Assembly: GCA_000972765.1 (NCBI GenBank)
Contig: CP011265.1
Location: 1,969,501-2,033,500, forward strand
DNA from: Verrucomicrobia bacterium IMCC26134
GTDB lineage: Bacteria; Verrucomicrobiota; Verrucomicrobiia; Opitutales; Opitutaceae
Direction: 5' to 3'
Length of the DNA: 64,000 nucleotides
Below the pieces are notes generated by a model that was not told where the DNA came from, made no database searches, and worked only from the letters and a program-made list of their open reading frames with translations. Shown in pieces: positions 53,558 to 63,219 of this stretch. The position numbers and the translations under genes were made by a program. Every line of letters starts with the position of its first letter. The stretch's first letter is position 1.

Positions 53558-54063
53558 GCCGCGCCCCCCGTCTGCGTCCGCTCCCGCACCCAGGCCGCAT
53601 AAGCCTCGCGTGGGACAAAGCGGAGGGCTGCCGAGTTAATGCAGAAACGCAGTCCGGTGGGACGCGGTCCATCATCAAAAACATGACCGAGATGCGCCCC
53701 GTCCACCGCGCAATGAACCTCGACGCGCCTCATCCCGTGGCTGGTATCGACCTCTTCTTCGACGAATTTAGCCTCGATAGGCTGGCTAAAACTAGGCCAG
53801 CCCGTCCCGCTCTCAAATTTATCGCGGCTGTCAAAGATGGGAGTGTCGCTGCAAACCGAGAAATAGACGCCGTCCTCGTGATGGTCGTAATACTCGTTCC
53901 GAAACGGCGGCTCAGTGCCTTGAAGGCGGGTCACCCTAAACTGGGCGGCGGTCAGCTCAGCCCGCCATTCGTCGACAGATTTCTGCACCGCCCGACCGGC
54001 CATGCCAATCACGACTTTTGAGGGCAAACCACAGGCGGAGAGGGATGTTGAGTCGGAAGCCAT
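53554..54063 (-). CDS. msrB: peptide methionine-R-sulfoxide reductase
   Basis: MsrB reduces methionine-R-sulfoxide in proteins. Blocks: EPPFRNEYYDHHEDGVYFSV, KFESGTGWPSFSQPI, VHCAVDGAHLGHVFDDGP and the catalytic Cys in GLRFCINSAALRF. The two CxxC zinc pairs are degenerate: each keeps one Cys (SVCSD, HCAVD), so zinc is probably not bound as in classical members. The N-terminal 20 residues may be dispensable; an internal ATG precedes AGRAVQKSVDEW. It overlaps menA by 4 bp, so both are co-translated. Confidence 0.92.
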   Translation of the reverse strand: MASDSTSLSACGLPSKVVIGMAGRAVQKSVDEWRAELTAAQFRVTRLQGTEPPFRNEYYDHHEDGVYFSVCSDTPIFDSRDKFESGTGWPSFSQPIEAKFVEEEVDTSHGMRRVEVHCAVDGAHLGHVFDDGPRPTGLRFCINSAALRFVPREAYAAWVRERTQTGGAA

Positions 54064-54109
54064 AAAAGCACCATGCAGCTCGACTCGGCTTGCGCAACTC
54101 CAGCTGCGA

Positions 54110-54673
54110 TCAGAACGACGCTCCGGAATTTTTTACTGGATCAACACCCGGCTTATTGGCGGCATCGCCAGCGCCGCCACCGACGAGCGCCGCGAGTTGC
54201 TCCTGGATCGAAAGGAAGAAGGCGGGACTGAGCTCGGCCGACTCGATCTCGTGCAGGCTGTGAAGTTTGGTGTGTTCATAGACCATCCGCTGCCGGTCTG
54301 CGCTCCGTCCCTTGGGGCGCAGCACGCGTTTGCGCTCAAGCATCAAGGCCAGCACCTGCAACAACCGCTCGTTCTCGGCTGTGCGTTCATTGGTTGGATC
54401 CGATAAGGCCAGAAACAGCGTCTCGGCGGTCAGCTTGAGTTCTCGCTCCGGATTTTCTCCAGCCTTGCGCACTTTGAAAACCTGCAGCCAGCGACAAGCC
54501 ACGGGGCCCGGATTCTGGAATTCCACCTGCGAGGCCTCGCCCACGTCGTAACGCACCACCGCCCCGCCTTGAGAAACGTCACGGATCAAAAAGCTCACCA
54601 CGCGCTCGCCTTCGACGAAATCACGTCCGGTGTGGTGGCAGCGCGTAGCCAGCGTTTGCAGTGTCAGCTCCAT
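54110..54673 (-). CDS. conserved protein of unknown function
   Basis: From ATG 54673 the protein has 187 residues. The N-terminus ATRCHHTGRDFVEGERVVSFL resembles a CxxTGxxFxxGExxxSxL motif I associate with uncharacterised Verrucomicrobia and Planctomycetes proteins, but I cannot confirm that by search. The middle is helical (LKLTAETLFLALSDPTNERT, LLQVLALMLERKRVLRPKGR). There is no signal or membrane segment. It is divergent from the metallophosphatase gene. An ATG further upstream (54766) is unlikely. Confidence 0.6.
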   Translation of the reverse strand: MELTLQTLATRCHHTGRDFVEGERVVSFLIRDVSQGGAVVRYDVGEASQVEFQNPGPVACRWLQVFKVRKAGENPERELKLTAETLFLALSDPTNERTAENERLLQVLALMLERKRVLRPKGRSADRQRMVYEHTKLHSLHEIESAELSPAFFLSIQEQLAALVGGGAGDAANKPGVDPVKNSGASF

Positions 54674-54734
54674 AATTGGCCTTTCTTGTTTACGTCCACA
54701 GCCGGACGACGCTAGCACAATCTCCACACCATTC

Positions 54735-55394
54735 ATGAACGGTCGCATAATCGCCATCGGCGACATCCACGGATGTCACCTAGAATTCGCCGAGCTTCTC
54801 GAGCGCCTTGCCCCGACCAAGGATGACCAGCTCATCCTGGTTGGTGATCTTGTGAACCGCGGTCCGGACAGCGCCCGCGTCATCGACCTCGCCATCGAAC
54901 ACCGCGCTATCTCTCTGTTGGGCAACCACGAGCTGCGTTTGCTCAACTATCGTCGCACCGGCGACCGTTCCCTTCTCAAGGAAACCGACGAGATCACGTT
55001 TAACCAGCTCCGCCCTGAACACTGGAGCTACCTCGATCAGATGCCGCTCACCTACGAGATCGAGGAACTGAATACCGTTTTTGTGCACGGCGGCTTTCTC
55101 CCCAACGAGCCTTGGGCCAAACAACCGGCTACAGTCGTCACCCGCATCCAAGTGATCGACGCGCAGGGCCGACCGATGAAACGTGCCGACTGCTCCGAAT
55201 GCCCCCTCTGGGCCGACCTCTGGAACGGACCTCCTTTCGTCGTCTACGGCCACACTCCACGCCCCGACATCTATAAACTCAAGTGGTCGGTCGGTATCGA
55301 CACTGCCTGCGTCATGGGTGGTCATCTCACCGCCTACATCCTCCCCGAACGACGTTTTGTTCAGGTCAAGGCCCGCCGCCGTTACTACCCCTGA
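54735..55394 (+). CDS. calcineurin-like metallophosphatase (PrpA/ApaH-like)
   Basis: This 219-residue phosphoesterase has the family motifs in order: IIAIGDIHGCHLEF (GD-x-HG), LILVGDLVNRGPDS (GDxxxRG), LLGNHELRLL (GNHE), VFVHGGF and VVYGHTPRP. It is like PrpA-type Ser/Thr phosphatases and diadenosine tetraphosphatase. Two Mn or Fe ions are expected in the site. The ATG at 54735 is chosen because homology begins there and the longer upstream frame is unrelated. The isochorismatase-like gene follows after 19 bp, suggesting co-transcription. Confidence 0.85.
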   Translation: MNGRIIAIGDIHGCHLEFAELLERLAPTKDDQLILVGDLVNRGPDSARVIDLAIEHRAISLLGNHELRLLNYRRTGDRSLLKETDEITFNQLRPEHWSYLDQMPLTYEIEELNTVFVHGGFLPNEPWAKQPATVVTRIQVIDAQGRPMKRADCSECPLWADLWNGPPFVVYGHTPRPDIYKLKWSVGIDTACVMGGHLTAYILPERRFVQVKARRRYYP

Positions 55395-55413
55395 TTCCCC
55401 CTCCCTCCTCATC

Positions 55414-56022
55414 ATGGCCCGCTCCCGTAAATCCTCGGTTTCTCCGTCTCCCTCACCCGCCGCCACAGTGGAATCTGCCGTGCCTGGCGCAGCCCTGCTC
55501 GCCTTGGATCTGCAAACCTCTCTGCTAAGCGGCATCCACGAACCGGCGTCCTTGCGCGCCCGTGCCGCTCTCGCGCTCACCGCCGCCAGCGGCCTGGGCA
55601 TACCGGTGATTTTCAGCGAGCAGGTCCCAGCCAAACTCGGCCCTACCGACCCTCGCCTTCGCAAACTCTCTCCGGATGCAAAGGTATTTGCCAAAAACGC
55701 CTTCTCCGCATTCGCCGATGAATCGATCGCCGCACACCTGCACGATCAGGGAATAGAGCACCTTCTGCTCTGCGGCGTGGAAACTCCAGTCTGCATCTAC
55801 CAGACTGCCCTCGGCGCTCTCGGATTCGGGCTGCAGGTCACCGTGCTCAGCGATGCCGTGGGCGCGCGACGCTCCTCCGACGCCTCCGCCTGCCTTGCCG
55901 CGCTCCGACACGCGGGAGTTCACGTCCTGCCGGTCGAGACGGTATTTTACGCGCTGCTGCACGACGCTGCACATCCCTACTTCAAGACCTTCACCCAACT
56001 GGTTAAGTCGGCCGCGAAATAG
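55414..56022 (+). CDS. isochorismatase-family hydrolase
   Basis: The 202-residue protein, after a Ser/Pro-rich N-terminus (residues 1-22), shows the cysteine-hydrolase fold: ALLALDLQTSLLSG (catalytic Asp), IPVIFSEQVPAKLGP, VFAKNAFSAFAD (Lys) and LLLCGVETPVCIYQTAL with catalytic Cys. Family members include nicotinamidase and isochorismatase, and many hydrolyse unknown amides (YcaC-like). It starts 19 bp after the metallophosphatase. The substrate is unknown. Confidence 0.8.
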   Translation: MARSRKSSVSPSPSPAATVESAVPGAALLALDLQTSLLSGIHEPASLRARAALALTAASGLGIPVIFSEQVPAKLGPTDPRLRKLSPDAKVFAKNAFSAFADESIAAHLHDQGIEHLLLCGVETPVCIYQTALGALGFGLQVTVLSDAVGARRSSDASACLAALRHAGVHVLPVETVFYALLHDAAHPYFKTFTQLVKSAAK

Positions 56023-56079
56023 TCATTCGCTTCGCAACACTCGCCACCGTTCAGTTTAAACCTCAGCTCCCTTTTCACC

Positions 56080-57087
56080 ATGGCCGAAGCCGCTCCCCTG
56101 CTCTCAGTTCGCGAACTCAAATCACCCGAGCTTCACCCCGGCGCTCCCTTTGCTGCCGTCCTCGTCGTCAAAAAGCTCCAGATCAAAACCGCCGCCAATG
56201 GAAACCCGTTTCTCAGTCTGGAGCTCGGCGACCGGAGCGGCTCGTTTAGTTGCACCGTTTTTGGCGACAGCCCGCTCTGCGAGCCCTTGAAGGCCGCCGG
56301 TGAAGGCGCGGTGGTGCGCATCGAGGGACGGTCCGATTCCTTCCAGGGTAGATTTTCGCCCAAACTGCTTCGCGCCTCGGTCCTGGGCGAAGAGGAATTG
56401 GTCGCCGAGCCCGGTCTGGTCGATGCCTTGGTCGAATCAGCCCCCGAGGACGGGGCCGCGCTGTGGACTGAATTCCAGGCCTACATCGATGCGATCGGAC
56501 ACGACGAACTGCGCATGACTGTGCGCAGTGTCTTTGAGGAAATCGGCGAGTCATTTCGTTATGCCCCGGCTGCCGTCGCCATGCACCACGCATACCGTCA
56601 CGGTCTGGTCGAGCACACCTTGCACATGGCCCGCGCCTGCCGGGCCTTGCTACCGCTCTACACCGAGGTCGATGGGGACCTCGCGATGGCCGGCATTCTC
56701 CTGCACGATACAGGCAAAACCATCGAATACGAGGGCACTCTTGCCACCAAACGCAGCCGGCGTGGAATCCTTCAGGGCCACGTGGTGCTCGGCTATCAAC
56801 TCGCTCGCAAGCACGGCCTCAAAGCCCGCCTCGACGCCGACCGGCTCGAACGACTGGAGCACATCATCCTCAGCCACCAAGGCGAACCCGAGTGGGGGGC
56901 CGCTGTCTACGCCGCCACCCCCGAGGCCGTTTTTGTAAGCATGATCGACAATCTCGACGCCAAGATGGGCATGGTCCAGCGCGCCCTGAGGCAGGCAAAC
57001 GAAGCCGACCTGTTCTCCGAACGTCTGCCCGGACTATGCACCGTCCTGCTCACCCGTCCAATCTCTCCGCCCAAGCAAGCGGAGTGA
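56080..57087 (+). CDS. OB-fold/HD-domain 3'-5' exoribonuclease, YhaM-like
   Basis: Residues about 25-100 form an OB-fold (AAVLVVKKLQIKTAANGNPF, SFSCTVFGDS). Residues about 150-310 carry an HD hydrolase domain with MHHAYRHGLVEHTLHMARAC, GILLHDTGKTIEY (HD pair) and HIILSHQGEPEWG. This arrangement matches YhaM/CBF1, which degrades RNA 3'-5'. The 335-residue length fits. The leader CAGCTCCCTTTTCACC before the ATG is typical of the pyrimidine-rich starts in this window. It is convergent with queD. Confidence 0.8.
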   Translation: MAEAAPLLSVRELKSPELHPGAPFAAVLVVKKLQIKTAANGNPFLSLELGDRSGSFSCTVFGDSPLCEPLKAAGEGAVVRIEGRSDSFQGRFSPKLLRASVLGEEELVAEPGLVDALVESAPEDGAALWTEFQAYIDAIGHDELRMTVRSVFEEIGESFRYAPAAVAMHHAYRHGLVEHTLHMARACRALLPLYTEVDGDLAMAGILLHDTGKTIEYEGTLATKRSRRGILQGHVVLGYQLARKHGLKARLDADRLERLEHIILSHQGEPEWGAAVYAATPEAVFVSMIDNLDAKMGMVQRALRQANEADLFSERLPGLCTVLLTRPISPPKQAE

Positions 57088-57176
57088 GGAACCGGGGCCG
57101 CCTGAATACGGCCAGCCTGTATTCGGTTCAAAAAACGCCGGCGCTCCCCCCGGAAAAACCGACTACCGACCACGAA

Positions 57177-57530
57177 TCAGCGCTCCACCCGAGCGCAGGT
57201 CCTCGCGGTCTCGTGCACGTGGACGTGCGAAAGCGAAGGCAAGGCAGGCGAAACTTGCTCGATAATCCAAGCGCCGAGGTTTTCCGCCGTCGTCGCGAAG
57301 GACAGGATGTCGTTGAGAAACTGGTGGTCCAGTCGATCCACCAACGGCTTCATGGCATCGGATATCTCTGCAAAATCCACCACGAAGCCACGCGCATCGA
57401 GCGGTCCAGTGCAAAAAACCTCCACCACGTAGGAATGCCCGTGCACGTTGCGACACTTGTGGCCGACCGGCAGATACGGGAGCGAATGCGCCGACTCGAA
57501 GGTGAACTTTTTTGAAACCGTGAACTTCAT
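57177..57530 (-). CDS. queD: 6-carboxy-5,6,7,8-tetrahydropterin synthase
   Basis: QueD converts dihydroneopterin triphosphate to CPH4 in queuosine and 7-deazaguanine synthesis. The zinc ligands are His15 in TFESAHSL and His30/His32 in CRNVHGHSYVVEV; Cys26 (GHKC) is the catalytic cysteine. DFAEISDAMKPLVDRLDHQFLND and a C-terminal VHVHETARTCARVE complete the pattern. At 117 residues it matches the bacterial QueD size. No queC, queE or queF is adjacent. Confidence 0.92.
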   Translation of the reverse strand: MKFTVSKKFTFESAHSLPYLPVGHKCRNVHGHSYVVEVFCTGPLDARGFVVDFAEISDAMKPLVDRLDHQFLNDILSFATTAENLGAWIIEQVSPALPSLSHVHVHETARTCARVER

Positions 57531-57623
57531 GGGACTGGGTTAGGGACGCTCGCGCTGTTCCGCAAGTCCTCCGAGCCGATCCGGCCCGGCGCGCCCTCGA
57601 AGGGCACGGCGGACGCGGAAAAC

Positions 57624-58763
<1,140 letters not shown>

Positions 58764-58930
58764 AAGTTATGGTGCTAGAAAACAATGATTAACTAACGGG
58801 GTTCCGTGATGAAGTAGTTCGCGCGACGGGTCACGGGCACCAACGAGCGGTTAAAAAGGAAATGCAAGGTTCGCGCCTAGGCAGAGTCAACCGCGCCCTT
58901 CAGGGTGTTTCCACCCTCATCGCAGACGAC

Positions 58931-59815
58931 TCAAGACAGGCCAAACCCGGCTCGATTTTTCAAAAATTTCTCCGGCGACAGGCCGTGCACTCGCTTAAAA
59001 ACCCGGGAAAAGTGGTAAGCATCCAGCCCGAATTCATCCGCCACCTCGCGCACCAAACGCCCGCCTTCCTCCAGACGCGCCGCCGCCTGGTTCATGCGCA
59101 ATCGAATCAAAACCTGATAGGGCGGTTGCCCGCAAAAACGTATGAAAAGACGGCTCAAGTGCGACGAAGTCACATGACTCGCCTGCGCGACCGCATCGGC
59201 GGTGCGCAACTCTCCTGCCCTCGCCTCCAAAATATCCCGGCATCGTTGATAAGTTTGAAAAGCCCGCCAGGCCCTCGCCTCGGCCGGAGCCGCTCCGTCG
59301 CCGACCAACTCCAACAGGGTCTCGAGCCGCAGGGTCACCAATCGCTCCGCTCGCAACGACGTTTTCAAACCCTCCCCGATCAGTTGATCGAAAGCCAGAC
59401 GCACTTCATCATCCTTGCCGAGTCGACGACAAACACCCTCCGCCAGACCCGCCGCCACCAATTTAGCCGCGGATCCTTGGCCGCAAAAATCGACAAAATA
59501 CTTCCTCAACGGGCTCTCCGGCCGCGTCCGGATTTCATGCGGCACACCGGGGCCGTAGGCGAAGACCACGCCGCGTTCTAGCCGGTGCTCTTTACCGGCC
59601 AGAACCAAGTCGCCCTCGCCGCCGGCCACAAACTCGAGCGACCAATACGGGAAATCCCCGCGTTTCAGGCGGTAGTCTGGCGCGCACTGTTCCCAGCCTC
59701 CGCAAACCACCGTTAACGCGGGTTTAATCCGCGGCCTCAGCTCACGGTAAAACCGCCGCGACTTCGTCACCTGATTTGAGATAAATGCGGGTGGGGCGAG
59801 GTGCGTCGAAGTCAT
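58931..59815 (-). CDS. AraC-family transcriptional regulator, likely of the fucose cluster
   Basis: The N-terminal half is a cupin-like sensor (YRLKRGDFPYWSLEFVAGGE, GVVFAYGPGVPHEIRT). The C-terminal AraC-type double helix-turn-helix spans about the last 100 residues: DAVAQASHVTSSHLSRLF and FGLDAYHFSRVFKRVHGLSPEKF. The start is uncertain: ATGs at 59860, 59833 and 59815 are in frame, and 59815 leaves a more reasonable promoter gap to the divergent fucU. Its position opposite fucU-AKR-ADH-lactonase suggests it senses L-fucose or a derivative (inference). Confidence 0.85.
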   Translation of the reverse strand: MTSTHLAPPAFISNQVTKSRRFYRELRPRIKPALTVVCGGWEQCAPDYRLKRGDFPYWSLEFVAGGEGDLVLAGKEHRLERGVVFAYGPGVPHEIRTRPESPLRKYFVDFCGQGSAAKLVAAGLAEGVCRRLGKDDEVRLAFDQLIGEGLKTSLRAERLVTLRLETLLELVGDGAAPAEARAWRAFQTYQRCRDILEARAGELRTADAVAQASHVTSSHLSRLFIRFCGQPPYQVLIRLRMNQAAARLEEGGRLVREVADEFGLDAYHFSRVFKRVHGLSPEKFLKNRAGFGLS

Positions 59816-59903
59816 GCGGCTAGACCGATTCATTTTATTCTCAAAATCAAGGATCGTCATCTATCGGACAAGGAATGCCATGTCTTAGGTCGTCAACTTA
59901 AGG

Positions 59904-59909
59904 TAATAT
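59904..59909 (+). promoter_or_regulatory. possible -10 box of the fucU operon
   Basis: TAATAT lies 18 bp before the fucU ATG. The partially repeated CTTAGGT / CTTAAGGT just upstream (59884-59904) could be AraC-type half-sites. There is no good -35 hexamer, as expected for an activator-dependent promoter. Confidence 0.3.
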
Positions 59910-59927
59910 TCTCCCCCCTGCTCACCC

Positions 59928-60317
59928 ATGCTTCGATCCGGTCTACTCAATCCCGCCGTCCTCCACTTGCTCGCCCGTGTCCGCCACACCAACACGTTGG
60001 TCATCGCTGACCGCGGTTTTCCATTCTGGCCGGCAATAGAGACGGTTGATCTTTCCTTGGTCGACGATGTGCCCACCGTAGCGCAGATCGTAGCCGCCCT
60101 GCGCACAAATTTCGTCATAGGCCGCGTATTTGCCGCCGAGGAATTACGTGCCGCCAATACGGCCGATAAGCTGTCCCGTCACCTCGCTGCTCTCGATGGA
60201 CTGCCGCTCGTTTTCGAACCACACGTCGCTTTCAAACTTCGCGTGCCGCACGCCATAGGCCTCATCCGCACCGGCGACACCACCCAATACGGCAATCTCA
60301 TACTCGAGTCCGCCTGA
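59928..60317 (+). CDS. fucU: RbsD/FucU-family mutarotase
   Basis: This 129-residue protein has the fold that interconverts sugar anomers. MLRSGLLNPAVLHLLARVRHTN, VIADRGFPFWP and PLVFEPHVAFKLRVP are the family blocks; FucU acts on L-fucose and RbsD on ribose. The neighbours (aldo/keto reductase, zinc dehydrogenase, lactonase-like amidohydrolase) point to L-fucose rather than ribose. It is the first gene of the plus-strand operon that runs to the window edge. Confidence 0.85.
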   Translation: MLRSGLLNPAVLHLLARVRHTNTLVIADRGFPFWPAIETVDLSLVDDVPTVAQIVAALRTNFVIGRVFAAEELRAANTADKLSRHLAALDGLPLVFEPHVAFKLRVPHAIGLIRTGDTTQYGNLILESA

Positions 60318-60347
60318 ACTTCGGTCTGCTCAACGCATTTACCCTCC

Positions 60348-61283
60348 ATGCAATACCGCACCTTGGGCGCCACCGGCGTCAAAGTCTCCGCCCTCGCCTT
60401 TGGCGGTTCCTCCCTCGGCTCTGCCTTCGGCCCCATCGATGAGAACGACGGTATTCGAGCCGTCCATGTCGCCCTCGACCACGGGATAAACCTGATCGAC
60501 ACCGCCCCCTACTACGGCGCGACCAAGGCCGAGATCGTCTTGGGCAAAGCACTCAAGGGCGTCTCTCGCGATCGCTACATCCTAGCCACCAAGGTCGCCC
60601 GCTACGGACCGGAGCAGAAAGACTTCGATTTCTCCGCCGCTCGTGTCACGCGCAGCGTTGACGAGAGCCTGTCCCGCCTTGGCGTCGACCATGTGGATTT
60701 CATCCAAGTCCACGACATGGAGTTCGGCGACCTCGATCAAATCGTCAACGAGACCATTCCCGCCCTCCGCAAGGTCCAGACCAGCGGCAAGGCCCGCTTC
60801 GTAGGCATCTCCTGCCTGCCGGTTCGCCTTTTAAAACACGTGCTCGACCGCGTGGCCGTGGACCAGATCCAAAGCTACTGCCACTACTGCCTCAACGACA
60901 GCGCCCTGGCCGATCTGCTTCCCTATCTCGCGGAAAAAAAGGTCGGTATCTTTAATTCCGCTCCTTTGGCCATGCGTCTTTTAAGTAACGAAGGCCCCCC
61001 TGGCTGGCACCCGGCCCCCGCCGCCTTGCGTGAAAAGTGCGCCGCCGCCGCCGAGCTCTGCCGTGCCCGCGGTTCCTCGATTGGCAAGCTCGCCCTGCAG
61101 TTCTCGATGGCCCACCCCGGCATCCACACCCACATCGTCGGCACCGCCAGCCCCACCCGTGTGCTGCAAAACATCGCCGATGCCGCCGCTCCTCTCGACA
61201 AAGCGCTGCTCGCAGATGTCCTCGCTGTCTTCACGCCCGTGCACAACCTCACCTGGTCTTCGGGCCGTCCGGAAAACAACTGA
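60348..61283 (+). CDS. aldo/keto reductase, L-fucose (L-galactose) dehydrogenase-like
   Basis: This is an NAD(P)-dependent AKR of 311 residues. The catalytic tetrad positions are present: Asp and Tyr in LIDTAPYYG, Lys in [11 protein letters not shown] and His in [13 protein letters not shown]. The N-terminus [22 protein letters not shown] and the C-terminal [15 protein letters not shown] resemble L-fucose/L-galactose dehydrogenases. It would oxidise L-fucose to L-fuconolactone. It lies 30 bp after fucU. The assignment of substrate is by context. Confidence 0.8.
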   Translation: MQYRTLGATGVKVSALAFGGSSLGSAFGPIDENDGIRAVHVALDHGINLIDTAPYYGATKAEIVLGKALKGVSRDRYILATKVARYGPEQKDFDFSAARVTRSVDESLSRLGVDHVDFIQVHDMEFGDLDQIVNETIPALRKVQTSGKARFVGISCLPVRLLKHVLDRVAVDQIQSYCHYCLNDSALADLLPYLAEKKVGIFNSAPLAMRLLSNEGPPGWHPAPAALREKCAAAAELCRARGSSIGKLALQFSMAHPGIHTHIVGTASPTRVLQNIADAAAPLDKALLADVLAVFTPVHNLTWSSGRPENN

Positions 61284-61303
61284 ACCCCGCGCCTTTGCAT
61301 CAC

Positions 61304-62323
61304 ATGAAAACCCTCCTCATCGACGCACCGGGAAAGTTCTCTTACGGCGATAAACCCGTCCCTGTTCCCGCCGCCGGCGAAGTTCTGCTGCGCGTCCGCC
61401 GGCTCGGCTTTTGCGGCTCCGACCTCGCCACTTTTCGCGGAGGCAACCCCCTCGTATCCTATCCTCGCATACCCGGACACGAGATCGCCGCCACCATCGC
61501 GGCCGTGTCCGAGGGCGTGCCCGCTTCGTTTACCGCCGGCCAGGAGGTCACCGTCATGCCCTACACGACTTGCGGCAAATGCAGTTCCTGCCGCCAAAAA
61601 CGCTTCAACGCCTGCCGTCACAACCAGACCCTTGGCGTCCAGCAAGACGGCGCGTTTACCGACTTTATCACTGCGCGCTGGGAAAAGCTCGTCCCGTCCC
61701 AGGGACTTGGCCTGCGCGAACTCGCCCTCGTCGAGCCGCTCGCGGTCGGCTTCCACGCCGTCGCACGCGGTCGCGTCACCGCGGCTGACATCGTCCTCGT
61801 CTTCGGCTGCGGCATGATCGGGCTGGGCGCCATCGCCGCCGCCGGCATCCATCGCGGAGCCACCGTAATCGCCGTCGATATCGAGGACAACAAACTCGCC
61901 GTCGCGCAAAAGGCCGGCGCCACCCACGTCATTAATTCGCGAACCGAAAACCTCCATGAGCGTCTGCTCGCCTTGACCGATGGTCACGGTCCCGGCGTCG
62001 CCATCGAAGCGGTGGGCAATCCCGCCACCTTCACCGCCGCCGTAGACGAGGTCTGTTTCGCCGGCCGAGTGGTTTATATCGGCTACGCCAAGGCGCCCGT
62101 GTCCTACGAGACGAAATACTTCGTCATGAAGGAACTCGACATCATGGGCTCGCGCAACTCCACGCCCGAGGACTTCCGCGACGTCGTCGCCATGCTGACT
62201 TCCGGCCGCTATCCCGTCGCCGATACCGTCACGCGCACCGTCCCCTTCAGCGAGGCCGGCCAGGCACTCGCGGAATGGTCGGCCAACCCAGGCGCTATCA
62301 CCAAAATCCACGTGGAGCTCTAA
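61304..62323 (+). CDS. zinc-dependent medium-chain alcohol dehydrogenase (sugar acid dehydrogenase-like)
   Basis: From ATG 61304 the protein has 339 residues. The catalytic zinc ligands are in [10 protein letters not shown] and GHEIA. The structural zinc site is [15 protein letters not shown] (C-x2-C-x2-C-x7-C). The Rossmann motif is [18 protein letters not shown]. In the L-fucose pathway such an enzyme could oxidise 2-keto-3-deoxy-L-fuconate or L-galactonate. The AKR ends 20 bp upstream. A longer open frame upstream is non-homologous. Confidence 0.85.
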   Translation: MKTLLIDAPGKFSYGDKPVPVPAAGEVLLRVRRLGFCGSDLATFRGGNPLVSYPRIPGHEIAATIAAVSEGVPASFTAGQEVTVMPYTTCGKCSSCRQKRFNACRHNQTLGVQQDGAFTDFITARWEKLVPSQGLGLRELALVEPLAVGFHAVARGRVTAADIVLVFGCGMIGLGAIAAAGIHRGATVIAVDIEDNKLAVAQKAGATHVINSRTENLHERLLALTDGHGPGVAIEAVGNPATFTAAVDEVCFAGRVVYIGYAKAPVSYETKYFVMKELDIMGSRNSTPEDFRDVVAMLTSGRYPVADTVTRTVPFSEAGQALAEWSANPGAITKIHVEL

Positions 62324-62359
62324 ACGCCGATCCCTTCGCGAACCTAAGGTTTTAGCCCC

Positions 62360-63199
62360 ATGCCCGTCATCGATTCACATCATCACTTCTGGCATTATTC
62401 CGAAGCCGATTACGGGTGGATTCCTCCCGCTTGGTCTGCGCTTCGCCGCGATTTTCTACCTGTTGATCTCGCCGCCGAGCTTGCCGCCGCTGGCGTTGAC
62501 GGCGTCGTCTCCGTGCAGGCCCGCCAGTCGCTCGAAGAAACCAGTTGGTTGCTCGATCTCGCAGCACGCCACGCTTTCGTGCGAGGCGTTGTCGGCTGGA
62601 TTCCCCTGGTCGATCCTGACGTGGAGGCCTGCCTCGACCGCCTCGCCATCCACCCTGCCGCCGCGAAGCTACGCGCCGTCCGCCACGTGCTCCAAGCCGA
62701 GGCGGACGACGCCTATATGCTCTGTGAGGATTTCAATCGCGGCATCCGCGCCATCGGCCGCCGCGGTCTGGCCTACGATATTCTTATCCTCGAGCGCCAC
62801 CTGCCCCACACGTTAGCCTTGGTGGATAATCACCCTGATCAGGTCTTCATCGTTGATCACATCGCCAAACCGCGCATCGCCGCCGGTGAGTTGGAGCCTT
62901 GGGCCAAAAACATCCGCGAGCTCGCCCGGCGTCCCCACGTCGCCTGCAAGCTTTCCGGGCTCGTCACCGAAGCCGACGTCTCCAGTTGGACGCCCGCCAT
63001 GCTTCAACCCTATCTAGATGTCGTGCTGGATACCTTCGGTCCGCAACGCCTTCTCTTCGGCACCGACTGGCCGGTTTGCCTCGCCGGGGTTGCTTACTCG
63101 CGGTGGAAACAGCTCATCGAGTCCGCCCTTTCATCTTTTTCAACTTCCGAGCGTGCCGCCGTCATGGGTGGCAACGCCGTCCGTCTCTATCGCCTGTAA
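62360..63199 (+). CDS. amidohydrolase, L-fuconolactonase-like
   Basis: This 279-residue TIM-barrel amidohydrolase-2 protein has the HxH zinc motif VIDSHHHFW at residues 4-12, VIVDHIAKPRI-like VFIVDHIAKPR at about 172, and LLFGTDWPVC at about 233 with the catalytic Asp. COG3618 members open L-fucono- or L-rhamnonolactones. It is the third enzyme after the AKR, as expected for the lactonase step. A weak TAAGG is 10 nt or more before the ATG. Confidence 0.82.
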   Translation: MPVIDSHHHFWHYSEADYGWIPPAWSALRRDFLPVDLAAELAAAGVDGVVSVQARQSLEETSWLLDLAARHAFVRGVVGWIPLVDPDVEACLDRLAIHPAAAKLRAVRHVLQAEADDAYMLCEDFNRGIRAIGRRGLAYDILILERHLPHTLALVDNHPDQVFIVDHIAKPRIAAGELEPWAKNIRELARRPHVACKLSGLVTEADVSSWTPAMLQPYLDVVLDTFGPQRLLFGTDWPVCLAGVAYSRWKQLIESALSSFSTSERAAVMGGNAVRLYRL

Positions 63200-63219
63200 C
63201 CTCTTCCCTTTTTCCCGTC

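Noticed and set aside
57089-57160. Hairpins between the YhaM-like gene and queD as terminators
   Set aside because: Candidate stems have large bulges or only four pairs, and the plus-strand stem is followed by A rather than T residues.
60923-62311. 462-codon antisense open frame across the aldo/keto reductase and dehydrogenase genes
   Set aside because: It is a by-product of high GC and C-biased codons; its composition (Asp/Gly/Val/Glu rich) has no family pattern, and it overlaps two clear genes.
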